Below are positions 10,983 to 25,032 of a stretch of DNA of 64,000 nucleotides, one piece after another. A model generated the notes under the pieces. That model made no database searches and was not told the DNA's origin. It saw only the letters and a program-made list of their open reading frames with translations. The DNA is from Siphonodentalium dalli (taxonomy: Eukaryota; Mollusca; Scaphopoda; Gadilida; Siphonodentaliidae): contig CP136064.1 in NCBI GenBank assembly GCA_032622095.1, positions 1,554,001 to 1,618,000 on the forward strand, in the 5' to 3' direction. The translations under genes were made by a program, and so were the position numbers. Numbering within the stretch: the first letter of the stretch is position 1; each line of letters opens with the position of its first letter.

Positions 10983-13639
10983 CCAACTTAAAGAGGTGTC
11001 TGATTTAGAATGGTTCCATGGTGGAGTACGGTTGGATATTTTCTACTTGGCGCATGTTTCTCCATACCGCGCCATGTCAAATCTGGCCATATCCGAATCG
11101 GGTTGTTATTTACAATGACTGCAGAAAATATATATCTTCATGGTGGAATGCAAATGTATGTTTAAAGGAACAGATGTATCTCAACTTAAAGGGACATAAG
11201 TAACACAGTCACCAACTTTAAGGGGTATCTGCTATTGACTGGTTCCATGGTAGAGTACTGTTGGATATTTTCAATTTGGCGCATGTTTCTCCATACCGCG
11301 CCATGTCAAATCTGGCCATATCCAAATCGGGTTGTCATTTACAATGACTGCAGAAAATATATATCTTCATGGTGGAATGCAAATGTATGTTTAAAGGAAC
11401 AGATGTATCTCAACTTAAAGGGACATAAGTAACACCGTCACCAACTTTAAGGGGTATCTGCTATAGACTGGTTCCATGGTGGAGTACTGTTGGATATTTT
11501 CAATTTGGCGCATGTTTCTCCCTACCGCGTCATGTCAAATCTGGCCATATCCGAATCGGGTTGTCATTTACAATGACTACAGAAAATAAATATCTTCATG
11601 TTGGAATGCAAATGTGTGTTTAAAGAAACAGATGTATCTCAACTTAAAGGGACATAAGTAACACAGTCACCAACTTTAAGGGGTATCTGCTATAGACTGG
11701 TTCCATGGTGGAGTACGGTTGGATATTTTCAATTTGGCGCTTGTTTCTCCATACCGCGCCATGTCAAATCTGGCCATATCCGAATCGGGTTGTCATTTAC
11801 AATGACTGCAGAAAATATATATCTTCATGTTGGAATGCAAATGTATGTTTAAAGGAACAGATGTATCTCAACTTAAAGGAACATAAGTAACACAGTCACC
11901 AACTTAAAGAGGTGTCTGATTTAGACTGGTTCCATGGTGGAGTACGGTTGGATATTTTCTATTTGGCGCATGTTTCTCCATACCGCGCCATGTCAAATCT
12001 GGCCATATCCGAATCGGGTTGTCATTTACAATGACTACAGAAAATAAATATCTTCATGTTGGAATGCAAATGTATGTTTAAAGGAACAGATGTATCTCAA
12101 CTTAAAGGGACATAAGTAACACAGTTACCAACTTTAAGGGGTATCTGCTATAGACTGGTTCCATGGTGGAGTACGGTTGGATATTTTCTATTTGGCGCAT
12201 GTTTCTCCATACCGCGCCATGTCAAATCTGGCCATATCCGAATCGGGTTGTCATTTACAATGACTACAGAAAATAAATATCTTCATGTTGGAATGCAAAT
12301 GTATGTTTAAAGAAACAGATGTATCTCAACTTAAAGGGACATAAGTAACACAGTCACCAACTTTAAGGGGTATCTGCTATAGACTGGTTCCATGGTGGAG
12401 TACTGTTGGATATTTTCAATTTGGCGCATGTTTCTCCCTACCGCGCCATGTCAAATCTGGCCATATCCGAATCGGGTTGTCATTTACAATGACTACAGAA
12501 AATAAATATCTTCATGTTGGAATGCAAATGTATGTTTAAAGGAACAGATGTATCTCAACTTAAAGGGAAATAAGTAACACAGTCACCAACTTTAAGGGGT
12601 ATCTGCTATAGACTGGTTCCATGGTGGAGTACGGTTGGATATTTTCAATTTGGCGCATGTTTTTCCATACCGCGCCATGTCAAATCTGGCCATATCCGAA
12701 TCGGGTTGTCATTTACAATGACTACAGAAAATAAATATCTTCATGTTGGAAAGCAAATGTATGTTTAAAGGAACAGATGTATCTCAACTTAAAGGGACAT
12801 AAGTAACACAGTCACCAACTTAAAGGGGTATCTGCTATAGACTGGTTCCATGGTGGAGTACGGTTGGATATTTTCAATTTGGCGCATGTTTCTCCATACC
12901 GCGCCATGTCAAATCTGGCCATATCCGAATCGGGTTGTCATTTACAATGACTGCAGAAAATATATATCTTCATGTTGGAATGCAAATGTATGTTTAAAGG
13001 AACAGATGTATCTCAACTTAAAGGGACATAAGTAACACAGTCACCAACTTAAAGGGGTATCTGCTATAGACTGGTTCCATGGTGGAGTACGGTTGGATAT
13101 TTTCAATTTGGCGCATGTTTCTCCATACCGCGCCATGTCAAATCTGGCCATATCCGAATCGGGTTGTCATTTACAATGACTGCAGAAAATATATATCTTC
13201 ATGTTGGAATGCAAATGTATGTTTAAAGGAACAGATGTATCTCAACTTAAAGGGACATAAGTAACACAGTCACCAACTTAAAGAAATGTCTGATTTAGAA
13301 TGGTTCCATGGTGGAGTACGGTTGGATATTTTCTACTTGGCGCATGTTTCTCCATACCGCGCCATGTCAAATCTGGCCATATCCGAATCGGGTTGTCATT
13401 TACAATGACTGCAGAAAATTTATATCTTCATGGTGGAATGCAAATGTATGTTTAAAGGAACAGATGTATCTCAACTTAAAGGGACATAAGTAACACAGTC
13501 ACCAACTTTAAGGGGTATCTGCTATAGACTGGTTCCATGGTGGAGTACTGTTGGATATTTTCAATTTGGCGCATGTTTCTCCATACCGCGCCATGTCAAA
13601 TCTGGCCATATCCGAATCGGGTTGTCATTTACAATGACT
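10965..13639 (+). repeat. 18-monomer relationship, first copy (offset 4,117 bp)
   Basis: M49-M59 recur as M67-M77 at 15,082-17,756. Markers in order are GTTGTTATT (M49), CTATTGACTGG with TAGAGTAC and TCCAAATCGG (M50), CGTCATG with GTGTGTTT (M51), GCGCTTG with AAAGGAACATAAG (M52), CAGTTACC (M54), TTTTTCC with GGAAAGC (M56), and CTACTTGG with AAATTTATATC (M59). Differences seen are AAAGGGAAATAAG near 12,568 against GGGACATAAG, and AAAGAAATG near 13,284 against AAAGAAAAG near 17,400. The 4,117 bp step is 18 monomers less the 5 bp deletion of M66. Confidence 0.9.
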
Positions 13640-16600
13640 ACAGAAAATAAATATCTTCATGTTGGAATGCAAATGTATGTTTAAAGGAACAGATGTATCT
13701 CAACTTAAAGGAACATAAGTAACACAGTCACCAACTTAAAGAGGTGTCTGATTTAGACTGGTTCCATGGTGGAGTACGGTTGGATATTTTCTATTTGGCG
13801 CATGTTTCTCCATACCGCGCCATGTCAAATCTGGCCATATCCGAATCGGGTTGTCATTTACAATGACTACAGAAAATAAGTGTCTTCATGTTGGAATGCA
13901 AATGTATGTTTAGAGGAACAGATGTATCTCAACTTAAAGGGACATAAGTAACACAGTCACCAACTTTAAGGGGTATCTGCTATAGACTGGTTCCATCGTG
14001 GAGTACGGTTGGATATTTTCTATTTGGCGCATGTTTCTCCATACCGCGCCATGTCAAATCTGGCCATATCCGAATCGGGTTGTCATTTACAATGACTACA
14101 GAAATTAAATATCTTCATGTTGGAATGCAAATGTATGTTTAAAGGAACAGATGTATCTCAACTTAAAGGGACATAAGTAACACAGTCACCAACTTTAAGG
14201 GGTATCTGCTATAGACTGGTTCCATGGTGGAGTACTGTTGATTATTTTCAATTTGGCGCATGTTTCTCCATACCGCGCCATGTCAAATCTGGCCATATCC
14301 GAATCGGGTTGTCATTTACAATGACTACAGAAAATAAATATCTTCATGTTGGAATGCAAATGTATGTTTAAAGGAACAGATGTATCTCAACTTAAAGGGA
14401 CATAAGTAACACAGTCACCAACTTTAAGGGGTATCTGCTATAGACTGGTTCCATGGTGGAGTACGGTTGGATATTTTCAATTTGGCGCATGTTTCTCCAT
14501 ACCGCGCCATGTCAAATCTGGCCATATCCGAATCGGGTTGTCATTTACAATGACTACAGAAAATAAATATCTTCATGTTGGAATGCAAATGTATGTTTAA
14601 AGGAACAGATGTATCTCAACTTAAAGGGACATAAGCAACACAGTCACCAACTTAAAGGGGTATCTGCTATAGACTGGTTCCATGGTGGAGTACGGTTGGA
14701 TATTTTCAATTTGGCGCATGTTTCTCCATACCGCGCCATGTCAAATCTGGCCATATCCGAATCGGGATGTCATTTACAATGACTGCAGAAAATATATATC
14801 TTCATGGTGGAATGCAAATGTATGTTTAAAGGAACAGATGTATCTCAACTTAAAGGGACATAAGTAACACAGTCACCAACTTAAAGGGGTGTCTGATATA
14901 GACTGGTTCCATGGTGGAGTACGGTTGCATATTTTCAATTTGGCGCATGTTTCTCCATACCGCGTCATGTCAAATCTGGCCCTATCCGAATCGGGTTATC
15001 AATTACAATGACTGCAGAAAATATATATCTTCATGGTGGAATGCAAATGTTAAAGAAACAGATGTATCTCAACTTAAAGGAACATAAGTAACACAGTCAC
15101 CAACTTAAAGAGGTGTCTGATTTAGAATGGTTCCATGGTGGAGTACGGTTGGATATTTTCTACTTGGCGCATGTTTCTCCATACCGCGCCATGTCAAATC
15201 TGGCCATATCCGAATCGGGTTGTTATTTACAATGACTGCAGAAAATATATATCTTCATGGTGGAATGCAAATGTATGTTTAAAGGAACAGATGTATCTCA
15301 ACTTAAAGGGACATAAGTAACACAGTCACCAACTTTAAGGGGTATCTGCTATTGACTGGTTCCATGGTAGAGTACTGTTGGATATTTTCAATTTGGCGCA
15401 TGTTTCTCCATACCGCGCCATGTCAAATCTGGCCATATCCAAATCGGGTTGTCATTTACAATGACTGCAGAAAATATATATCTTCATGGTGGAATGCAAA
15501 TGTATGTTTAAAGGAACAGATGTATCTCAACTTAAAGGGACATAAGTAACACCGTCACCAACTTTAAGGGGTATCTGCTATAGACTGGTTCCATGGTGGA
15601 GTACTGTTGGATATTTTCAATTTGGCGCATGTTTCTCCCTACCGCGTCATGTCAAATCTGGCCATATCCGAATCGGGTTGTCATTTACAATGACTACAGA
15701 AAATAAATATCTTCATGTTGGAATGCAAATGTGTGTTTAAAGAAACAGATGTATCTCAACTTAAAGGGACATAAGTAACACAGTCACCAACTTTAAGGGG
15801 TATCTGCTATAGACTGGTTCCATGGTGGAGTACGGTTGGATATTTTCAATTTGGCGCTTGTTTCTCCATACCGCGCCATGTCAAATCTGGCCATATCCGA
15901 ATCGGGTTGTCATTTACAATGACTGCAGAAAATATATATCTTCATGTTGGAATGCAAATGTATGTTTAAAGGAACAGATGTATCTCAACTTAAAGGAACA
16001 TAAGTAACACAGTCACCAACTTAAAGAGGTGTCTGATTTAGACTGGTTCCATGGTGGAGTACGGTTGGATATTTTCTATTTGGCGCATGTTTCTCCATAC
16101 CGCGCCATGTCAAATCTGGCCATATCCGAATCGGGTTGTCATTTACAATGACTACAGAAAATAAATATCTTCATGTTGGAATGCAAATGTATGTTTAAAG
16201 GAACAGATGTATCTCAACTTAAAGGGACATAAGTAACACAGTTACCAACTTTAAGGGGTATCTGCTATAGACTGGTTCCATGGTGGAGTACGGTTGGATA
16301 TTTTCTATTTGGCGCATGTTTCTCCATACCGCGCCATGTCAAATCTGGCCATATCCGAATCGGGTTGTCATTTACAATGACTACAGAAAATAAATATCTT
16401 CATGTTGGAATGCAAATGTATGTTTAAAGAAACAGATGTATCTCAACTTAAAGGGACATAAGTAACACAGTCACCAACTTTAAGGGGTATCTGCTATAGA
16501 CTGGTTCCATGGTGGAGTACTGTTGGATATTTTCAATTTGGCGCATGTTTCTCCCTACCGCGCCATGTCAAATCTGGCCATATCCGAATCGGGTTGTCAT

Positions 16601-17855
16601 TTACAATGACTACAGAAAATAAATATCTTCATGTTGGAATGCAAATGTATGTTTAAAGGAACAGATGTATCTCAACTTAAAGGGACATAAGTAACACAGT
16701 CACCAACTTTAAGGGGTATCTGCTATAGACTGGTTCCATGGTGGAGTACGGTTGGATATTTTCAATTTGGCGCATGTTTTTCCATACCGCGCCATGTCAA
16801 ATCTGGCCATATCCGAATCGGGTTGTCATTTACAATGACTACAGAAAATAAATATCTTCATGTTGGAAAGCAAATGTATGTTTAAAGGAACAGATGTATC
16901 TCAACTTAAAGGGACATAAGTAACACAGTCACCAACTTAAAGGGGTATCTGCTATAGACTGGTTCCATGGTGGAGTACGGTTGGATATTTTCAATTTGGC
17001 GCATGTTTCTCCATACCGCGCCATGTCAAATCTGGCCATATCCGAATCGGGTTGTCATTTACAATGACTGCAGAAAATATATATCTTCATGTTGGAATGC
17101 AAATGTATGTTTAAAGGAACAGATGTATCTCAACTTAAAGGGACATAAGTAACACAGTCACCAACTTAAAGGGGTATCTGCTATAGACTGGTTCCATGGT
17201 GGAGTACGGTTGGATATTTTCAATTTGGCGCATGTTTCTCCATACCGCGCCATGTCAAATCTGGCCATATCCGAATCGGGTTGTCATTTACAATGACTGC
17301 AGAAAATATATATCTTCATGTTGGAATGCAAATGTATGTTTAAAGGAACAGATGTATCTCAACTTAAAGGGACATAAGTAACACAGTCACCAACTTAAAG
17401 AAAAGTCTGATTTAGAATGGTTCCATGGTGGAGTACGGTTGGATATTTTCTACTTGGCGCATGTTTCTCCATACCGCGCCATGTCAAATCTGGCCATATC
17501 CGAATCGGGTTGTCATTTACAATGACTGCAGAAAATTTATATCTTCATGGTGGAATGCAAATGTATGTTTAAAGGAACAGATGTATCTCAACTTAAAGGG
17601 ACATAAGTAACACAGTCACCAACTTTAAGGGGTATCTGCTATAGACTGGTTCCATGGTGGAGTACTGTTGGATATTTTCAATTTGGCGCATGTTTCTCCA
17701 TACCGCGCCATGTCAAATCTGGCCATATCCGAATCGGGTTGTCATTTACAATGACTGCAGAAAATATATATCTTCATGGTGGAATGCAAATGTATGTTTA
17801 AAGGAACAGATGTATCTCAACTTAAAGGGACATAAGTAACACCGTCACCAACTTT
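12823..17855 (+). repeat. 22-monomer higher-order repeat, copy 1 (5,033 bp)
   Basis: This block and the next are directly adjacent copies with period 5,033 bp (22 x 229 - 5). The first difference on the left is A12822 against T17855; on the right identity runs to 17,894/22,927. I noticed no base difference between the copies in the stretches I compared. Each copy holds M57-M59-type monomers, the six-monomer block with the 224 bp monomer, the M67-M77 series and a class A monomer with CTGTTGG (M78). The near-perfect match makes this one of the youngest large events in the window, if it is not an assembly duplicate. Confidence 0.94.
15043..15055 (+). other. 5 bp deletion, monomer M66 (224 bp)
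   Basis: Same deletion in the 18/22-mer family. Here it is followed directly by the CTACTTGG monomer M67, not by a GCGCTTG-type monomer as in the 25-mer. Confidence 0.95.
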
Positions 17856-18672
17856 AAGGGGTATCTGCTATAGACTGGTTCCATGGTGGAGTACGGTTGG
17901 ATATTTTCAATTTGGCGCATGTTTCTCCATACCGCGCCATGTCAAATCTGGCCATATCCGAATCGGGTTGTCATTTACAATGACTGCAGAAAATATATAT
18001 CTTCATGTTGGAATGCAAATGTATGTTTAAAGGAACAGATGTATCTCAACTTAAAGGGACATAAGTAACACAGTCACCAACTTAAAGGGGTATCTGCTAT
18101 AGACTGGTTCCATGGTGGAGTACGGTTGGATATTTTCAATTTGGCGCATGTTTCTCCATACCGCGCCATGTCAAATCTGGCCATATCCGAATCGGGTTGT
18201 CATTTACAATGACTGCAGAAAATATATATCTTCATGTTGGAATGCAAATGTATGTTTAAAGGAACAGATGTATCTCAACTTAAAGGGACATAAGTAACAC
18301 AGTCACCAACTTAAAGAAATGTCTGATTTAGAATGGTTCCATGGTGGAGTACGGTTGGATATTTTCTACTTGGCGCATGTTTCTCCATACCGCGCCATGT
18401 CAAATCTGGCCATATCCGAATCGGGTTGTCATTTACAATGACTGCAGAAAATTTATATCTTCATGGTGGAATGCAAATGTATGTTTAAAGGAACAGATGT
18501 ATCTCAACTTAAAGGGACATAAGTAACACAGTCACCAACTTTAAGGGGTATCTGCTATAGACTGGTTCCATGGTGGAGTACTGTTGGATATTTTCAATTT
18601 GGCGCATGTTTCTCCATACCGCGCCATGTCAAATCTGGCCATATCCGAATCGGGTTGTCATTTACAATGACT
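16940..18672 (+). repeat. Four-monomer (916 bp) duplication that turns the 18-mer into a 22-mer
   Basis: 16,940-17,756 matches 17,856-18,672 except at the AAAGAAAAG/AAAGAAATG marker. Without this extra block the distance between equivalent 224 bp monomers would be 4,117 bp (18 monomers). With it the distance is 5,033 bp. The boundary at 17,856 is also the junction between the two 5,033 bp copies, so the two events probably share one crossover. Confidence 0.82.
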
Positions 18673-21600
18673 ACAGAAAATAAATATCTTCATGTTGGAA
18701 TGCAAATGTATGTTTAAAGGAACAGATGTATCTCAACTTAAAGGAACATAAGTAACACAGTCACCAACTTAAAGAGGTGTCTGATTTAGACTGGTTCCAT
18801 GGTGGAGTACGGTTGGATATTTTCTATTTGGCGCATGTTTCTCCATACCGCGCCATGTCAAATCTGGCCATATCCGAATCGGGTTGTCATTTACAATGAC
18901 TACAGAAAATAAGTGTCTTCATGTTGGAATGCAAATGTATGTTTAGAGGAACAGATGTATCTCAACTTAAAGGGACATAAGTAACACAGTCACCAACTTT
19001 AAGGGGTATCTGCTATAGACTGGTTCCATCGTGGAGTACGGTTGGATATTTTCTATTTGGCGCATGTTTCTCCATACCGCGCCATGTCAAATCTGGCCAT
19101 ATCCGAATCGGGTTGTCATTTACAATGACTACAGAAATTAAATATCTTCATGTTGGAATGCAAATGTATGTTTAAAGGAACAGATGTATCTCAACTTAAA
19201 GGGACATAAGTAACACAGTCACCAACTTTAAGGGGTATCTGCTATAGACTGGTTCCATGGTGGAGTACTGTTGATTATTTTCAATTTGGCGCATGTTTCT
19301 CCATACCGCGCCATGTCAAATCTGGCCATATCCGAATCGGGTTGTCATTTACAATGACTACAGAAAATAAATATCTTCATGTTGGAATGCAAATGTATGT
19401 TTAAAGGAACAGATGTATCTCAACTTAAAGGGACATAAGTAACACAGTCACCAACTTTAAGGGGTATCTGCTATAGACTGGTTCCATGGTGGAGTACGGT
19501 TGGATATTTTCAATTTGGCGCATGTTTCTCCATACCGCGCCATGTCAAATCTGGCCATATCCGAATCGGGTTGTCATTTACAATGACTACAGAAAATAAA
19601 TATCTTCATGTTGGAATGCAAATGTATGTTTAAAGGAACAGATGTATCTCAACTTAAAGGGACATAAGCAACACAGTCACCAACTTAAAGGGGTATCTGC
19701 TATAGACTGGTTCCATGGTGGAGTACGGTTGGATATTTTCAATTTGGCGCATGTTTCTCCATACCGCGCCATGTCAAATCTGGCCATATCCGAATCGGGA
19801 TGTCATTTACAATGACTGCAGAAAATATATATCTTCATGGTGGAATGCAAATGTATGTTTAAAGGAACAGATGTATCTCAACTTAAAGGGACATAAGTAA
19901 CACAGTCACCAACTTAAAGGGGTGTCTGATATAGACTGGTTCCATGGTGGAGTACGGTTGCATATTTTCAATTTGGCGCATGTTTCTCCATACCGCGTCA
20001 TGTCAAATCTGGCCCTATCCGAATCGGGTTATCAATTACAATGACTGCAGAAAATATATATCTTCATGGTGGAATGCAAATGTTAAAGAAACAGATGTAT
20101 CTCAACTTAAAGGAACATAAGTAACACAGTCACCAACTTAAAGAGGTGTCTGATTTAGAATGGTTCCATGGTGGAGTACGGTTGGATATTTTCTACTTGG
20201 CGCATGTTTCTCCATACCGCGCCATGTCAAATCTGGCCATATCCGAATCGGGTTGTTATTTACAATGACTGCAGAAAATATATATCTTCATGGTGGAATG
20301 CAAATGTATGTTTAAAGGAACAGATGTATCTCAACTTAAAGGGACATAAGTAACACAGTCACCAACTTTAAGGGGTATCTGCTATTGACTGGTTCCATGG
20401 TAGAGTACTGTTGGATATTTTCAATTTGGCGCATGTTTCTCCATACCGCGCCATGTCAAATCTGGCCATATCCAAATCGGGTTGTCATTTACAATGACTG
20501 CAGAAAATATATATCTTCATGGTGGAATGCAAATGTATGTTTAAAGGAACAGATGTATCTCAACTTAAAGGGACATAAGTAACACCGTCACCAACTTTAA
20601 GGGGTATCTGCTATAGACTGGTTCCATGGTGGAGTACTGTTGGATATTTTCAATTTGGCGCATGTTTCTCCCTACCGCGTCATGTCAAATCTGGCCATAT
20701 CCGAATCGGGTTGTCATTTACAATGACTACAGAAAATAAATATCTTCATGTTGGAATGCAAATGTGTGTTTAAAGAAACAGATGTATCTCAACTTAAAGG
20801 GACATAAGTAACACAGTCACCAACTTTAAGGGGTATCTGCTATAGACTGGTTCCATGGTGGAGTACGGTTGGATATTTTCAATTTGGCGCTTGTTTCTCC
20901 ATACCGCGCCATGTCAAATCTGGCCATATCCGAATCGGGTTGTCATTTACAATGACTGCAGAAAATATATATCTTCATGTTGGAATGCAAATGTATGTTT
21001 AAAGGAACAGATGTATCTCAACTTAAAGGAACATAAGTAACACAGTCACCAACTTAAAGAGGTGTCTGATTTAGACTGGTTCCATGGTGGAGTACGGTTG
21101 GATATTTTCTATTTGGCGCATGTTTCTCCATACCGCGCCATGTCAAATCTGGCCATATCCGAATCGGGTTGTCATTTACAATGACTACAGAAAATAAATA
21201 TCTTCATGTTGGAATGCAAATGTATGTTTAAAGGAACAGATGTATCTCAACTTAAAGGGACATAAGTAACACAGTTACCAACTTTAAGGGGTATCTGCTA
21301 TAGACTGGTTCCATGGTGGAGTACGGTTGGATATTTTCTATTTGGCGCATGTTTCTCCATACCGCGCCATGTCAAATCTGGCCATATCCGAATCGGGTTG
21401 TCATTTACAATGACTACAGAAAATAAATATCTTCATGTTGGAATGCAAATGTATGTTTAAAGAAACAGATGTATCTCAACTTAAAGGGACATAAGTAACA
21501 CAGTCACCAACTTTAAGGGGTATCTGCTATAGACTGGTTCCATGGTGGAGTACTGTTGGATATTTTCAATTTGGCGCATGTTTCTCCCTACCGCGCCATG

Positions 21601-22888
21601 TCAAATCTGGCCATATCCGAATCGGGTTGTCATTTACAATGACTACAGAAAATAAATATCTTCATGTTGGAATGCAAATGTATGTTTAAAGGAACAGATG
21701 TATCTCAACTTAAAGGGACATAAGTAACACAGTCACCAACTTTAAGGGGTATCTGCTATAGACTGGTTCCATGGTGGAGTACGGTTGGATATTTTCAATT
21801 TGGCGCATGTTTTTCCATACCGCGCCATGTCAAATCTGGCCATATCCGAATCGGGTTGTCATTTACAATGACTACAGAAAATAAATATCTTCATGTTGGA
21901 AAGCAAATGTATGTTTAAAGGAACAGATGTATCTCAACTTAAAGGGACATAAGTAACACAGTCACCAACTTAAAGGGGTATCTGCTATAGACTGGTTCCA
22001 TGGTGGAGTACGGTTGGATATTTTCAATTTGGCGCATGTTTCTCCATACCGCGCCATGTCAAATCTGGCCATATCCGAATCGGGTTGTCATTTACAATGA
22101 CTGCAGAAAATATATATCTTCATGTTGGAATGCAAATGTATGTTTAAAGGAACAGATGTATCTCAACTTAAAGGGACATAAGTAACACAGTCACCAACTT
22201 AAAGGGGTATCTGCTATAGACTGGTTCCATGGTGGAGTACGGTTGGATATTTTCAATTTGGCGCATGTTTCTCCATACCGCGCCATGTCAAATCTGGCCA
22301 TATCCGAATCGGGTTGTCATTTACAATGACTGCAGAAAATATATATCTTCATGTTGGAATGCAAATGTATGTTTAAAGGAACAGATGTATCTCAACTTAA
22401 AGGGACATAAGTAACACAGTCACCAACTTAAAGAAAAGTCTGATTTAGAATGGTTCCATGGTGGAGTACGGTTGGATATTTTCTACTTGGCGCATGTTTC
22501 TCCATACCGCGCCATGTCAAATCTGGCCATATCCGAATCGGGTTGTCATTTACAATGACTGCAGAAAATTTATATCTTCATGGTGGAATGCAAATGTATG
22601 TTTAAAGGAACAGATGTATCTCAACTTAAAGGGACATAAGTAACACAGTCACCAACTTTAAGGGGTATCTGCTATAGACTGGTTCCATGGTGGAGTACTG
22701 TTGGATATTTTCAATTTGGCGCATGTTTCTCCATACCGCGCCATGTCAAATCTGGCCATATCCGAATCGGGTTGTCATTTACAATGACTGCAGAAAATAT
22801 ATATCTTCATGGTGGAATGCAAATGTATGTTTAAAGGAACAGATGTATCTCAACTTAAAGGGACATAAGTAACACCGTCACCAACTTT
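17856..22888 (+). repeat. 22-monomer higher-order repeat, copy 2 (5,033 bp)
   Basis: Second adjacent copy of 12,823-17,855. The private marker at the start of the CTACTTGG monomer is AAAGAAATG in its first occurrence and AAAGAAAAG in its second, in both copies (13,284 and 18,317 against 17,400 and 22,433). Inside the unit, M75-M77 and M79-M81 are also equivalent at a 916 bp (four-monomer) offset. That explains how the 18-mer became a 22-mer. Confidence 0.94.
20076..20088 (+). other. 5 bp deletion, monomer M88 (224 bp)
   Basis: Fourth and last instance, 5,033 bp after the third, consistent with the 22-mer duplication. The deletion is absent from the array beyond this point. Confidence 0.95.
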
Positions 22889-22927
22889 AAGGGGTATCTG
22901 CTATAGACTGGTTCCATGGTGGAGTAC

Positions 22928-25032
22928 TGTTGGATATTTTCAATTTGGCGCATGTTTCTCCCTACCGCGTCATGTCAAATCTGGCCATATCCGAATCGGG
23001 TTGTCATTTACAATGACTACAGAAAATAAATATCTTCATGTTGGAATGCAAATGTATGTTTAAAGAAACAGATGTATCTCAACTTAAAGGGACATAAGTA
23101 ACACAGTCACCAACTTTATGGGGTATCTGCTATAGACTGGTTACATGGTGGAGTACGGTTGGATATTTTCAATTTTGCGCATGTTTCTCCCTACCGCGCC
23201 ATGTCAAATCTGGCCATATCCGAATCGGGTTGTCATTTACAATGACTACAGAAAATAAATATCTTCATGTTGGAATGCAAATGTACGTTTAAAGGAACAG
23301 ATGTATCTCAACTTAAAGGAACATAAGTAACACAGTCACCAACTTAAAGGGGTATCTGCTATAGACTGGTTCCATGGTGGAGTACGGTTGGATATTTTCA
23401 ATTTGGCGCATGTTTCTCCATACCGCGCCATGTCAAATCTGGCCATATCCGAATCGGGTTGTCATTTACAATGACTGCAGAAAATATATATCTTCATGGT
23501 GGAATGCAAATGTATGTTTAAAGGAACAGATGTATCTCAACTTAAAGGGACATAAGTAACACAGTCACCAACTTTAAGGGGTATCTGCTATAGACTGGTT
23601 CCATGGTGGAGTACGGTTGGATATTTTCAATTTGGCGCATGTTTCTCCATACCGCGCCATGTCAAATCTGGCCATATCCGAATCGGGTTGTCATTTACAA
23701 TGACTGCAGAAAATAAATATCTTCATGTTGGAATGCAAATGTATGTTTAAAGGAACAGATGTATCTCAACTTAAAGGGACATAAGTAACACAGTCACCAA
23801 CTTAAAGAGGTGTCTGATTTAGACTGGTTCCATGGTGGAGTACGGTTGGATATTTTCTATGTGGCGCATGTTTCTCCATACCGCGCCATGTCAAATCTGG
23901 CCATATCCGAATCGGGTTGTCATTTACAATGACTACAGAAAATAAATATCTTCATGTTGGAATGCAAATGTATGTTTAAAGGAACAGATGTATCTCAACT
24001 TAAAGGGACATAAGTAACACAGTCACCAACTTTAAGGGGTATCTGCTATAGACTGGTTCCATGGTGGAGTACGGTTGGATATTTTCTATTTGGAGCATGT
24101 TTCTCCATACCGCGCCATGTCAAATCTGGCCATATCCGAATCGGGTTGTCATTTACAATGACTGCAGAAAATATATATCTTCATGTTGGAATGCAAATGT
24201 ATGTTTAAAGGAACAGATGTATCTCAACTTAAAGGGACATAAGTAACACCGTCACCAACTTTAAGGGGTATCTGCTATAGACTGGTTACATGGTGGAGTA
24301 CGGTTGGATATTTCGAATTTGGCGCATGTTTCTCCATACCGCGCCATGTCAAATCTGGCCATATCCGAATCGGGTTGTCATTTACAATGACTGCAGAAAA
24401 TATATATCTTCATGGTGGAATGCAAATGAATGTTTAAAGGAACAGATGTATCTCAACTTAAAGGGACATAAGTAACACCGTCACCAACTTGAAGGGGTAT
24501 CTGCTATAGACTGTTTACATGGTGGAGTACGGTTGGATATTTTCAATTTTGCGCATGTTTCTCCATACCGCGCCATGTCAAATCTGGCCATATCCGAATC
24601 GGGTTGTCATTTACAATGACTGCAGAAAATATATATCTTCATGGTGGAATGCAAATGTATGTTTAAAGGAACAGATGTATCTCAACTTAAAGGGACATAA
24701 GTAACACAGTCACCAACTTTAAGGGGTATCTGCTATTGACTGGTTCCATGGTGGAGTACTGTTGGATATTTTCAATTTGGCGCATGTTTCTCCATACCGC
24801 GCCATGTCAAATCTGGCCATATCCGAATCGGGTTGTCATTTACAATGACTGCAGAAAATATATATCTTCATGGTGGAATGCAAATGTATGTTTAAAGGAA
24901 CAGATGTATCTCAACTTAAAGGGACATAAGTAACACCGTCACCAACTTTAAGGGGTATCTGCTATAGACTGGTTCCATGGTGGAGTACTGTTGGATATTT
25001 TCAATTTGGCGCACGTTTCTCCCTACCGCGTC
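22928..25032 (+). repeat. Mosaic block M101-M110 related to the 14-mer at 31-33 kb
   Basis: M101-M102 match M137-M138 at offset 8,244 bp (CCCTACCGCGTCATG; then CTTTATGGGG, TTACATGG, TTTTGCGC, CTCCCTACC). M105-M110 match M139-M144 at offset 7,786 bp (CTATGTGGCG, TTTGGAGC, AAATGAATG, CTGTTTACATGG, CTATTGACTGG, GGCGCACG). The 458 bp change in offset is two extra monomers here, M103-M104. M107 has a private TTTCGAATTT near 24,312 where the others have TTTTCAATTT or TTTTGAATTT. Confidence 0.85.
23339..23796 (+). repeat. Two extra monomers (M103-M104) relative to the 31 kb block
   Basis: These two monomers sit between the CTTTATGGGG monomer and the CTATGTGGCG monomer, which are adjacent at 31,389-31,618 and at 34,562-34,791. 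M103 is a plain class A copy. M104 is a recombinant with CTGCAG followed by AAATAAAT, like M166 and M181. Either an insertion here or a deletion in the ancestor of the 14-mer explains it; the sequence alone does not polarise it. Confidence 0.78.
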
